Shown one piece after another: positions 43,101 through 50,670 of a DNA stretch of 64,000 nucleotides. A program made the translations under genes and the position numbers. The notes beneath the pieces were generated by a model that ran no database searches, was not told the DNA's origin, and worked only from the letters and a program-made list of their open reading frames with translations. The DNA comes from Palsa-360 sp963719875 (GTDB lineage: Bacteria > Acidobacteriota > Terriglobia > Acidiferrales > UBA7541). The number at the start of each line of letters is the position of its first letter. Within the stretch, counting starts at the first letter, position 1. The stretch is from positions 2,542,001 through 2,606,000 of the forward strand of contig CAVRDJ010000002.1 of NCBI GenBank assembly GCA_963719875.1, written 5' to 3'.

Positions 43101-43298
43101 GTGGCTGAAGTCAGTATCCAAGAAGGTGAGTCTCTGGAAAATGCCCTGCGCCGGTTCAAGCGCAAAGTGCAACAGGAAGACATCATCAAGGAAATCAAGA
43201 AACACAGTTATTACATGAAGCCTGGTGAGAAGCGCCGCGCGAAACAAGCGTTATCGCGCAAGCGGCTCCGCAAAAAGCAGCGGCGGGAGCTGGATTGA
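43101..43298 (+). CDS. rpsU: Ribosomal protein bS21
   Basis: This 65-residue basic protein matches bS21 along its length: ESLENALRRFKRKVQQEDII, then KKHSYYMKPGEKRRAK, ending in an Arg/Lys-rich tail. It is a small-subunit protein near the anti-Shine-Dalgarno end of 16S rRNA. A GTG start (43101) follows AAGGACGG about 13 bases upstream. A promoter-like sequence lies at 42974. Confidence 0.95.
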   Translation: MAEVSIQEGESLENALRRFKRKVQQEDIIKEIKKHSYYMKPGEKRRAKQALSRKRLRKKQRRELD

Positions 43299-43455
43299 GC
43301 TCCCTCAGGCGGGCATGATGACCCGGGATTTTCCTAAGCACCCTCGGACCAGTCGGAATTGGGACCCACGTTCTTCCCCGGCGTATCCCAGCAAAATCTG
43401 ACTCAGACGGAGGTGCCGTGGGCTCTCCAACCAGCGTGGAGCCTCGGAGCAGCGT

Positions 43456-43767
43456 ATGGAATATCACGATAAGGTCCTGAAGTGCTCGGAATGTAGTCAG
43501 GAGTTTGTCTTCACCGCCGGCGAACAGATGTTTTTCGCCGACAAGGGCTTCAAGAATGAGCCCAAGCGGTGCAAGGATTGCAAAGCCAAGCGCTCTCAGA
43601 ACCCGGGCCCAAGCGCAGGCACCAATAACTTCCAGCGGGCGGAAACCAAAACGACCTGCTCGCAATGCGGAAAGGAAACCACAGTTCCTTTTCGCCCGAC
43701 GCAGGGACGCCCCGTGTTCTGCCGCGAATGTTTCCAGCAGCGGCGGTCCATGAGCTCACCGGCATAG
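43456..43767 (+). CDS. Zinc-ribbon protein with CxxC-x17-CxxC domain
   Basis: This 103-residue protein has two zinc-binding modules. The first is a ribbon with CSEC and CKDC around QEFVFTAGEQMFF, matching the probable zinc-ribbon family PF13451. The second has CSQC and CREC exactly 17 residues apart, the CxxC-x17-CxxC domain found in many such proteins. It is probably cytosolic and nucleic-acid related, but no function is known. It lies 158 bases after rpsU in the same direction. Confidence 0.85.
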   Translation: MEYHDKVLKCSECSQEFVFTAGEQMFFADKGFKNEPKRCKDCKAKRSQNPGPSAGTNNFQRAETKTTCSQCGKETTVPFRPTQGRPVFCRECFQQRRSMSSPA

Positions 43768-44069
43768 CTCGAGGGAGGGAATCGCGATTGCTCCACGGTG
43801 CCTGACGTGGCGGCACAGCGAATTCCTTCCTCGTGTCACAGTTGGATTGTCCGCGTCGTGCTCCGGGGCACGATTCCCCTTGCGTAAGGCCTCCCTGGCC
43901 TCGCTCATTTTCGCTTGCCAGTCTGTAGTTATATTGCGGTTGGGATGTTTCCTTGTTCGCTTCCAAATTGAATCTTGCGCAGCGTGCGCTTAAGATGGGC
44001 GGCGTGTGCGCGTGAGGTTTCCGCCAGTCTGCAAGTGGCGTGCGCAAAGCTTCGGAAAGATCGGGGAAA
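43768..44069. other. Intergenic region, nothing recognised
   Basis: About 300 bases before the DUF6986 gene hold no gene I can support. A GC-rich palindrome AGGCCTCCCTGGCCT lies near 43887-43901. It probably includes the promoter of the downstream gene. Confidence 0.35.
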
Positions 44070-45515
44070 ATGAAAACATCGTTGTCGGATTCGGCTGTTC
44101 AATCTGCATTGCGGATATTGGAAGGGCCTTCCGCCGCGTTCGCGCATCGCTACCCTGGCGAAACGGGACGCCGCCAGCCGGTTCACGTCGTGTACGGCGG
44201 CGCGCATTTGTTCCGAGCCGGCATTTCCAGACGGCTTGGCGACCTGGCCCTGGCGACCCTAAAAGAATTCGCGCCGGATGCGTTCACCTTTGCGCGCGCG
44301 ATCGGCTTGCCGGGGGCTGAGGCGCTCCCAAAATCCGGCAAGCAAGCCAGGGCGGCCGAGCGGCACTTCGCGAAATCGCCTGAAAAACTGCGGCGCGAAA
44401 ATCGCGCGGCCTGGATGGCCCAAACCATTTACAGCCTGGTGCTCGAAAAATTGCAGCGTGAGCCGGTCGAGGATTTCCGAATTGATTTCGAGGATGGCTA
44501 CGGAAATCGTCCCGATGCGGAAGAGGATCAGCACGCGAAGCTCGCCGCCGAGGAAGTGGCCAAGGGCTTCAGAGAAGGTTCACTGCCGCCGTTTATCGGA
44601 ATTCGCCTCAAACCGTTCTCGCCGGAATTGCGCGACCGCAGCATCCGCACGCTCCATCTTTTCCTGAGCGCGCTGTGCGAAGCCACGCGCGAGCGCCTTC
44701 CCGCAAACTTCGTCGTCACTTTGCCCAAAGTTGTGATCCCCGAGCAGATGGCCGCGCTCGCGCACCTGCTCGATGCCATGGAACCCGCGCTGGGCCTGGA
44801 AAAAGGTTCGCTGCGATTCGAGATGATGATCGAAACGGCGCAGGCGATTCTCAACGAACGCGGGAATTCGAGCTTGCCTGGATTTCTGGATGCGTCAGGC
44901 GGCCGCTGCATCGCCGCGCATTTTGGCACTTACGATTACACGGCCAGCTGCAGCATCACCGCGGCCTACCAAGTGATGGACCACCCCGCCTGCGACTTCG
45001 CCAAACACATGATGCAAGTCGCGTTTGCGGGCACGGGCATATGGCTCTCCGATGGCGCAACGAACGTTCTCCCTGCGCCGCCGCATCGCGCGGATAAAGG
45101 CAAGCGGCTCACGCGCGCTCAGCAGGAAGAAAATCGCGAGGCCGTGCATCGCGCCTGGCGGCTTCACTTCGGACACATCCAGCATTCCCTCGTTTCCGCG
45201 TACTACCAGGGTTGGGACCTGCATCCGGCGCAACTTCCCACGCGCTATGCGGCCGTGTTTTCGTTTTTTCTCGAAGGGCTCGATTCCGCCGCCGCGCGGC
45301 TCAAGAATTTCGTCGAGAAAGCGGCGAAAGCCACGCTCGTCGGCGATGTGTTTGACGACGCCGCCACGGGACAAGGCCTGCTCAATTTTTTCCTGCGCGC
45401 AATTAACTGCGGAGCGATTGGCGAATCGGAAGCAGAGCGCCTGACGGGAGTCACCATCGATGAGTTGCGCATGGGGTCATTTCTGAAAATCCTGAACAAT
45501 AGAGCGCGAAAATGA
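44070..45515 (+). CDS. DUF6986 family, aldolase/malate-synthase-like enzyme
   Basis: The protein has about 481 residues and aligns by eye with actinobacterial DUF6986 proteins: RIDFEDGYGNRPDAEED, FIGIRLKPFS, RFEMMIETAQAIL, then HFGTYDYTAS and YYQGWDLHPAQLPTRYAA. The acidic residues in the first and third motifs sit where HpcH/CitE/malate synthase barrels bind Mg2+. Relatives in Streptomyces lie near allantoicase, as here. The reaction is unknown. Glyoxylate or a related ureide product is a plausible substrate (inference). The gene is convergent with the ureide operon. The ATG at 44070 follows GGGG. One at 44040 is an alternative. Confidence 0.8.
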   Translation: MKTSLSDSAVQSALRILEGPSAAFAHRYPGETGRRQPVHVVYGGAHLFRAGISRRLGDLALATLKEFAPDAFTFARAIGLPGAEALPKSGKQARAAERHFAKSPEKLRRENRAAWMAQTIYSLVLEKLQREPVEDFRIDFEDGYGNRPDAEEDQHAKLAAEEVAKGFREGSLPPFIGIRLKPFSPELRDRSIRTLHLFLSALCEATRERLPANFVVTLPKVVIPEQMAALAHLLDAMEPALGLEKGSLRFEMMIETAQAILNERGNSSLPGFLDASGGRCIAAHFGTYDYTASCSITAAYQVMDHPACDFAKHMMQVAFAGTGIWLSDGATNVLPAPPHRADKGKRLTRAQQEENREAVHRAWRLHFGHIQHSLVSAYYQGWDLHPAQLPTRYAAVFSFFLEGLDSAAARLKNFVEKAAKATLVGDVFDDAATGQGLLNFFLRAINCGAIGESEAERLTGVTIDELRMGSFLKILNNRARK

Positions 45516-45533
45516 AGCCTAAGCGGAGGGACC

Positions 45534-46067
45534 TTGGAGGCCGGACCTCGACTTGAAGTGGATTGCCAGTTGCAATTCTCCGAGTTCTATCACGCTCTCA
45601 GGTGGGACGCGTGGAGAAGGTTTTGGTGGCTTTACTGCACCCTGATTATCGGAGCGTTCGGCTTCGGAATGGTTCATGTCTTTCACTCGATTTCTGTGTC
45701 TTCTTTCAATGCATTCGAAGCGATTCTCTATACGGTGGGATTCCCAGCCCTACTCGGTGGCGTTTTTTATTACAGTGTTTACCGGTTTGCTCAGCAGCAA
45801 TTCAGGACTGGAAGTGGTTTTCGAGAGCAGCGTCATTACATATTTTTTGAGGAAGGAGTAGAGACTTCTACTTCAGTTTCGTCGGGCAGATCTGCCTGGA
45901 CTCTGCTGTACAAAGTATTTGAAACCAGAGAGTCATTCTTTTTCTTTGGTTCTATGGCATCTTTCACAATCCTCCCTAAACGAACATTGGAAACGGAAGA
46001 TCGCGTTCAGCTATTGAGGAATTTGATTCGGCAAAATGTCGGTGCGAAAGCGAAGCTGCTGAAGTAA
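45534..46067 (+). CDS. YcxB-like membrane protein
   Basis: The protein has 177 residues and two membrane helices (about 30-55 and 65-85) followed by a soluble domain with GRSAWTLLYKVFETRESFFF and the FTILPKRTL ending typical of YcxB-like proteins. Its function is unknown. It starts with TTG after a good GGAGG site (45525-45529). Base composition is more AT-rich than in neighbours, which suggests later acquisition. It is 18 bases after the DUF6986 gene and in the same direction. Confidence 0.7.
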   Translation: MEAGPRLEVDCQLQFSEFYHALRWDAWRRFWWLYCTLIIGAFGFGMVHVFHSISVSSFNAFEAILYTVGFPALLGGVFYYSVYRFAQQQFRTGSGFREQRHYIFFEEGVETSTSVSSGRSAWTLLYKVFETRESFFFFGSMASFTILPKRTLETEDRVQLLRNLIRQNVGAKAKLLK

Positions 46068-46089
46068 TAAGGCAGTTAGGCAGCCGTCG

Positions 46090-46428
46090 TCAGCTCCCGC
46101 GGTAGGTCGAGTACCCAAACGGGCTGATCAGGAGCGGCACGTGATAATGGGTTCTCGCATCCCGTACCTCAAAAACTACGGGAATGTCCGAGTAAAATGT
46201 TTCGACGTGCAGCGCGCGGAAGTAACCCCCCACGTGGAACGTGAGGCGGTACGTTCCCACGGTTAACAACGCGTCTCCCAGCAGGGCATTGCAGCGCCCG
46301 TTCTCGTCGGTAACGCCGGCACCGGTGAATTTCCAATCCTCACTTGATTTCTTATCCAGCTCAATCTTGAGGCCTGCGGCAGGGCGGCCGCGTGAGGTGT
46401 CGAGAACGTGGGTCGTTATGGCGCTCAT
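46090..46428 (-). CDS. uraH: 5-hydroxyisourate hydrolase (transthyretin-like)
   Basis: This 112-residue protein is a transthyretin-like enzyme. THVLDTSRGRPA carries the N-terminal catalytic His, HYHVPLLISPFGYSTYRGS holds the other His, and the C-terminal YRGS is diagnostic. It hydrolyses 5-hydroxyisourate, the product of uricase, to OHCU. It is the last gene of the ureide operon and overlaps uraD by four bases (ATGA). No signal peptide is visible, so it is cytosolic. Confidence 0.95.
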   Translation of the reverse strand: MSAITTHVLDTSRGRPAAGLKIELDKKSSEDWKFTGAGVTDENGRCNALLGDALLTVGTYRLTFHVGGYFRALHVETFYSDIPVVFEVRDARTHYHVPLLISPFGYSTYRGS

Positions 46429-46940
46429 GAGGATCGCTGCTCGCCGGCCAGGAGTTTCTCCAGGCGGATCCGCGTAATCTGCCGCTGCTGTTCTGCCGCG
46501 ATCGAGAGTTCGCTGGCCAGGTCATTCTGGAGGCGTTGATTCAGAATCGCAAGCATTCCTTCGGCGGTTTTGCCGGTGGCGCACACGATGTAGATGTAGC
46601 CGAATTTTTCAAAGTAGGCGCGATTGGCCCTGGCCAGCCGCGCCTTCACGTCTTCGCCCGCGGCGCGCGCGCCGGCTTGCTCGCCTGCGGCCCACTGGCG
46701 AGCCGACTCTGAACCACTCGCGGGCTTTTCGCCGATCTGGGGATGATGGCTGAAGGCTTCCATCCAGTCGGCGCGGTCCAGTTTCCACCAGATTGAGTCT
46801 GCGGCTTTGTGAAGCGCTTCCACGGTTGCATAGGGTCGCCGCGAAGCGACACTCGCGGCCCAGCGCACCGAGCCGCAACAGTCCATCAACGCCGGTTCCG
46901 CTTGAGCAGAAGGCAGCGCATTGAATTCCGCGAGCGTCAC
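46425..46940 (-). CDS. uraD: OHCU decarboxylase
   Basis: This 171-residue helical protein shows the family motif SHHPQIGEKP with the catalytic His, ALHKAADSIWW near residue 43, and FGYIYIVCATGKT followed by AEGMLAILNQRLQND. It decarboxylates OHCU stereospecifically to S-allantoin, directly after UraH in the pathway. The two genes overlap. The allantoicase gene ends one base upstream of its start, so coupling is likely. Confidence 0.93.
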   Translation of the reverse strand: MTLAEFNALPSAQAEPALMDCCGSVRWAASVASRRPYATVEALHKAADSIWWKLDRADWMEAFSHHPQIGEKPASGSESARQWAAGEQAGARAAGEDVKARLARANRAYFEKFGYIYIVCATGKTAEGMLAILNQRLQNDLASELSIAAEQQRQITRIRLEKLLAGEQRSS

Positions 46941-46941
46941 G

Positions 46942-47949
46942 TCAGGAAATCCTTTTCGTCAGAGTCCCAAAGATACGCAGGCGTGCAACGCCACCGTCGG
47001 GGTAAATGTGAAAACGCGCGTGCGTCGCTTCACCCGAAGCCACTAGCTCTTTTTCGTAGACGTGCATGGAATCCGCTTGCAGCTTCGTCCTCGTCAATAT
47101 TTCTTTCCAGGGAAGGGCGCCAAGCGCGGTGGGATCAGTGAGGTCGCGCGGCGCGGTGCATACTTCGAGCGAGCAGCTTTCCGGGAAATTGCCTTTGAAA
47201 TGGGAAGTATCGACTTCGACGCGGCTGATTTTTCCCGCCGCGCCCAGACGCACGATGCACCAGTCGTGTCCGGGCCCGCGGCGGCGGCGCGTTTCCCAGC
47301 CGTCGTGCATTCCGGTCGAGCGGCCCGGGAGGATCAGGTTGTTGCGTGAGCCGAAAAACATGTCGCTCGAAACAATGACCCAGCCGCCGTGCTCGACGCC
47401 CGCGAGGTCAATCTCGCCTCCTGTGCGAAAGAGCGCCGGCCAGTCCGGCACGACTTCCCCGTGGACACGGAGGCGCGCCACGCCGCCGTCCGGATAAATT
47501 TTGAAGCGCAGGTGCGTGACCCGGCTCGAAGACGTGATCGGAAACGGGTTTCGAGCGTCGCCGGCAAGAGGCGACTTCTGTAGCAAGTTGCTCCACTTCG
47601 TTGCATGATCTTCGAGTTGTGCGAGGCCGGGATCGCCATCCTCTGCGCACGCCTCGAGTTCGCAGTGCTCCGGAAAATTTCCTTTGAAGTAAGAGGTATC
47701 CACCACGACGCCGTGAATGACGCCGGGAAGGCCCAATTTCACGATGCACCAATCGTGGCCCGGCGTTCGACGGCGGCGCGTTTCCCAGCCGTCCATCCAC
47801 TTGCCAACGTCAGTATATTTGTCCGCGATCCAAACGGGAGGAGAGGCCTTCAGCAGATTTTCCTTCGACGCAAAAAATTCATCATTGGCGGCGAGCACTC
47901 GTCCGCCGAGCCGCTCGGCGGCAAGATCGATGTATTCGGTGAAATCCAT
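46942..47949 (-). CDS. alc: Allantoicase
   Basis: The 335-residue enzyme has the two homologous jelly-roll repeats of the family. Each contains GHDWCIV, then VDTSYFKGNFPE or VDTSHFKGNFPE, and later a YPDGGVARLRVHG or YPDGGVARLRIFG end. It hydrolyses allantoate to ureidoglycolate and urea. Its start overlaps the allantoinase stop by one base. No ureidoglycolate lyase gene is adjacent. Confidence 0.95.
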   Translation of the reverse strand: MDFTEYIDLAAERLGGRVLAANDEFFASKENLLKASPPVWIADKYTDVGKWMDGWETRRRRTPGHDWCIVKLGLPGVIHGVVVDTSYFKGNFPEHCELEACAEDGDPGLAQLEDHATKWSNLLQKSPLAGDARNPFPITSSSRVTHLRFKIYPDGGVARLRVHGEVVPDWPALFRTGGEIDLAGVEHGGWVIVSSDMFFGSRNNLILPGRSTGMHDGWETRRRRGPGHDWCIVRLGAAGKISRVEVDTSHFKGNFPESCSLEVCTAPRDLTDPTALGALPWKEILTRTKLQADSMHVYEKELVASGEATHARFHIYPDGGVARLRIFGTLTKRIS

Positions 47950-49310
47950 CAGCGTTCGCCCCGCCGCAAAAGCGTCCCGCGCGGAGCGCCCAGGAAGCGT
48001 CCCCGATCATAGATCATCTCGCCCCGCAAAAATGTGGCTTCCACTGTGCCGCGGAGCGGTACGTTCACGTAGGGCGTAAGTTTGTGCCGGTGCTGCAGCA
48101 TCTTAGGCCGCACGATGAAACGCTTCTCCGGATTCCAGACAACCATGTCAGCATCGAATCCGGGTGCAATCGAGCCTTTGAATTTTTCCAACCCTGCGAG
48201 TCTCGCCGGACCGGTGCACATCCAGCGTACCAGATGCTTCAGCGAATAATTTTGTCCACTCAATTTCGTCCACATCACGGGAAGGCCAAGTTGCAGGGAA
48301 GCGATCCCGCCCCAGGCCTTAAAAAAATCGCCCGTTTCGAGACATTTCATCGCGGGTGGGGAAGGCGAGTGATCGGACACCACGAAATCGATCGCGCCCC
48401 TGCCCAGCGCATTCCAAAGAGCCATGTTGTTCCGCAAACCACGAATCGGCGGCGCGCACTTGTATTCCGTTCGCCCGCTCCGGATCGAGGCCGACGCGAA
48501 AAAGAGATAATGAGGGCAGGTTTCCGCGGTGATGCGCACACCTTCCTTTTTCGCGCCCCGAATCAGCGGCAGAGAAAGCTCCGAGGAAAGATGAACGATG
48601 TGGACTCGAGCTTTGAATTCACGCGCAAGGCGGATCATCATCTCGACCGCTTTTGTTTCCGCGCCCGGCGGTCGTGACATCAGCCACGACTTGTACTTCG
48701 CCGGATCGGACTTCGCGAGCTTCTTGTTCGCTTCCTCAATCGGCCCCGGCAACTCCGCATGAACCAACAGCGGAGCATCCAATGTCGCGAGTTCCGGCAA
48801 CGCGGCCCGGAGATCGTCTTCATTTACGTGCTTAAATTCCGGCACGCCCGAAGGAACCAGGAAACACTTGAAGCCAAACGCCCCGGCGCGATGCAGCGCG
48901 CGAAGCTCGCCCGCATTGCCCGGCACAACGCCGCCCCAAAATCCTACGTTTACCCAGCATTTTTTGCGGGCCGCATGGCGCTTGGTTTCGAGCGCGGCGG
49001 CCGTAATGGTTGCGGGAATGCAGTTGAGAGGCATGTCGATCAGTGTAGTCACTCCGCCCGCGGCCGCCGCGCGCGTCGCCGTCTCGAACCCCTCCCAGCC
49101 GGTACGTCCTGGTTCGTTGATGTGGACATGCGTGTCGACAAGACCAGGCATGACGACGGATTCTCCCGCGTCATAGACGTGTTTGCCCGAAGGAAGATCG
49201 TTGTAGCCGGAGATGGCCTCGATCGAGCCGTTGCGAAGGTGCACGGTCGCCGCCCGGACTCCTTCCGGCGTCACAACGCGCTTGCTGCGGATCGCGTGGA
49301 TAGTAGTCAT
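47949..49310 (-). CDS. allB: Allantoinase
   Basis: This 453-residue cyclic amidohydrolase shows MPGLVDTHVHINEPGR (metal HxH), the carbamylated-lysine strand GAFGFKCFLVPSG, LVHAELPG, ETCPHYLFF, and DFVVSDHSPSP with the catalytic Asp. It opens allantoin to allantoate. The ATG at 49310 overlaps the stop of the upstream FAD-subunit gene (ATGA), so the longer upstream frame is not used. It is transcribed with the xanthine dehydrogenase genes. Confidence 0.95.
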   Translation of the reverse strand: MTTIHAIRSKRVVTPEGVRAATVHLRNGSIEAISGYNDLPSGKHVYDAGESVVMPGLVDTHVHINEPGRTGWEGFETATRAAAAGGVTTLIDMPLNCIPATITAAALETKRHAARKKCWVNVGFWGGVVPGNAGELRALHRAGAFGFKCFLVPSGVPEFKHVNEDDLRAALPELATLDAPLLVHAELPGPIEEANKKLAKSDPAKYKSWLMSRPPGAETKAVEMMIRLAREFKARVHIVHLSSELSLPLIRGAKKEGVRITAETCPHYLFFASASIRSGRTEYKCAPPIRGLRNNMALWNALGRGAIDFVVSDHSPSPPAMKCLETGDFFKAWGGIASLQLGLPVMWTKLSGQNYSLKHLVRWMCTGPARLAGLEKFKGSIAPGFDADMVVWNPEKRFIVRPKMLQHRHKLTPYVNVPLRGTVEATFLRGEMIYDRGRFLGAPRGTLLRRGER

Positions 49311-50170
49311 TTCGCGAGCTGCAAGAGGAATACTTCGAGCAGGTTTTGCGCGACGCGCAAGCGATAGCGCGCGGTCGAGCGAATGTCGTCGATGGGCGCG
49401 ATTTCTTGCGCGAGCATTTCTTTTGCCGCAGCAATGACCGCGGGCGTGACGCTGCCGCCACACAGCGCGTCCTCTGTTTTCACCGGGCGCAGGACGATGG
49501 GAGCCACGCTTCCAAGCGCGATCCGCACGTCGCGAATCGCGCCCTTTTCGACAAGCGCCGCGCCGGCAAAGCACACCTTGGAAATCGCCTGCGCCTGGCG
49601 CGTGCCCACTTTCCGGTAATACTGCCGCCACTTTTTCACGCGGCGCGGCAGCCGGACCGCGCGCAACAATTCATCGGACGCCAGCTGCATCTGTTTGTAG
49701 CCGGTGTGAAAGCCGTGGTACGGAAGCCACCGCACGCCGCGCGCGGAAACCAGTTCGATTTCAGCATCGTAGACCAGCAGCGCGGGCGGGGAATCGGCCG
49801 CCGGCGAAGCATTCACAATATTTCCGCCCAGCGTGCCGCGGTTTTGCGTGGCGATGCTGCCGGTTTCGCGCGCTGCCGAGCAAAGCAGCGGAAATTCCTT
49901 CTGAAGCACTCGGTGGTTCAGGATTTCCGTATACGTCGTCAGCGCGCCCAATGTCACGTCAGCGGAGGTCAATTCGATTCCGCGCAAATCATCCAGTTTC
50001 GACAGGCTCAGAAAACGCTTCTGGGAGAGTTTCCCGGCCTCAAGCAATACCATCAAGTCCGTGCCGCCCGCGAACGGTTGCCAAACTCCCGGTTCCGCTG
50101 CCAGTAAGGCGAGCGTTTCCGAGAGGCTTCCCGGGACGCGCAAATCGTAAGCGGGAATATAGGCTCTCAT
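49307..50170 (-). CDS. xdhB: Xanthine dehydrogenase, FAD-binding subunit
   Basis: The 287-residue protein is of the CoxM/XdhB family. LLAAEPGVWQPFAGGTDLMV is the FAD pyrophosphate loop, and TQNRGTLGGNIVNASPAADS is the second FAD motif. It passes electrons from the iron-sulfur subunit to NAD or another acceptor. It overlaps the 2Fe-2S subunit by four bases upstream and allantoinase downstream. It is part of the xdhA-xdhC-xdhB set. Confidence 0.93.
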   Translation of the reverse strand: MRAYIPAYDLRVPGSLSETLALLAAEPGVWQPFAGGTDLMVLLEAGKLSQKRFLSLSKLDDLRGIELTSADVTLGALTTYTEILNHRVLQKEFPLLCSAARETGSIATQNRGTLGGNIVNASPAADSPPALLVYDAEIELVSARGVRWLPYHGFHTGYKQMQLASDELLRAVRLPRRVKKWRQYYRKVGTRQAQAISKVCFAGAALVEKGAIRDVRIALGSVAPIVLRPVKTEDALCGGSVTPAVIAAAKEMLAQEIAPIDDIRSTARYRLRVAQNLLEVFLLQLAK

Positions 50171-50670
50171 CGGCGCCTCGGCCTTTTTTCCCCGGTCGAT
50201 TCGCAGGCGCGCACAACCGCCGCAAAAATCTTCTGATAACCGGTACAGCGGCAGAGGTTTCCCGCCAGGCCTTCGCGAATTTCGGCATCACTGGGATGAG
50301 GATGCCGCCCGAGGAGGGCTAAGGAAGCGATGACCATGCCGGGCGTACAAATCCCGCACTGCGCGCCGCCACATTCCAGAAACGCCTCCTGCACAGCGCT
50401 TAATTGGTCGCCACGGGCTATTCCTTCAATGGTGCGAATGTCCGCTCCGTCCGCCTCGATTGCGGGGACGAGGCAACTGTTGACGATGGCGCCATTCATG
50501 AGTACAGCGCACGCGCCACACTCGCCTTCGCCGCAACCCTCTTTCGTTCCGGTCAGGTGCATTTCCTCGCGCAGAACATCCAGCAGCCGCGCCATTGGAA
50601 ATGTTTGCACGCGGCGCGGCTCGCCATTGACCCTGCACGCGATGCCGATGCGGTTGACTATTTCAGACAA
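50167..50670 (-). CDS. xdhC: Xanthine dehydrogenase, [2Fe-2S] subunit
   Basis: The 167-residue protein contains the two clusters of the family. GCGEGECGACAVLMNG binds the plant-ferredoxin-like cluster, and GGAQCGICTPGMV with CRCTGYQKI binds the second. It transfers electrons from the molybdenum centre to FAD. It overlaps the molybdopterin subunit gene by eight bases. Confidence 0.94.
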   Translation of the reverse strand: MSEIVNRIGIACRVNGEPRRVQTFPMARLLDVLREEMHLTGTKEGCGEGECGACAVLMNGAIVNSCLVPAIEADGADIRTIEGIARGDQLSAVQEAFLECGGAQCGICTPGMVIASLALLGRHPHPSDAEIREGLAGNLCRCTGYQKIFAAVVRACESTGEKRPRRR

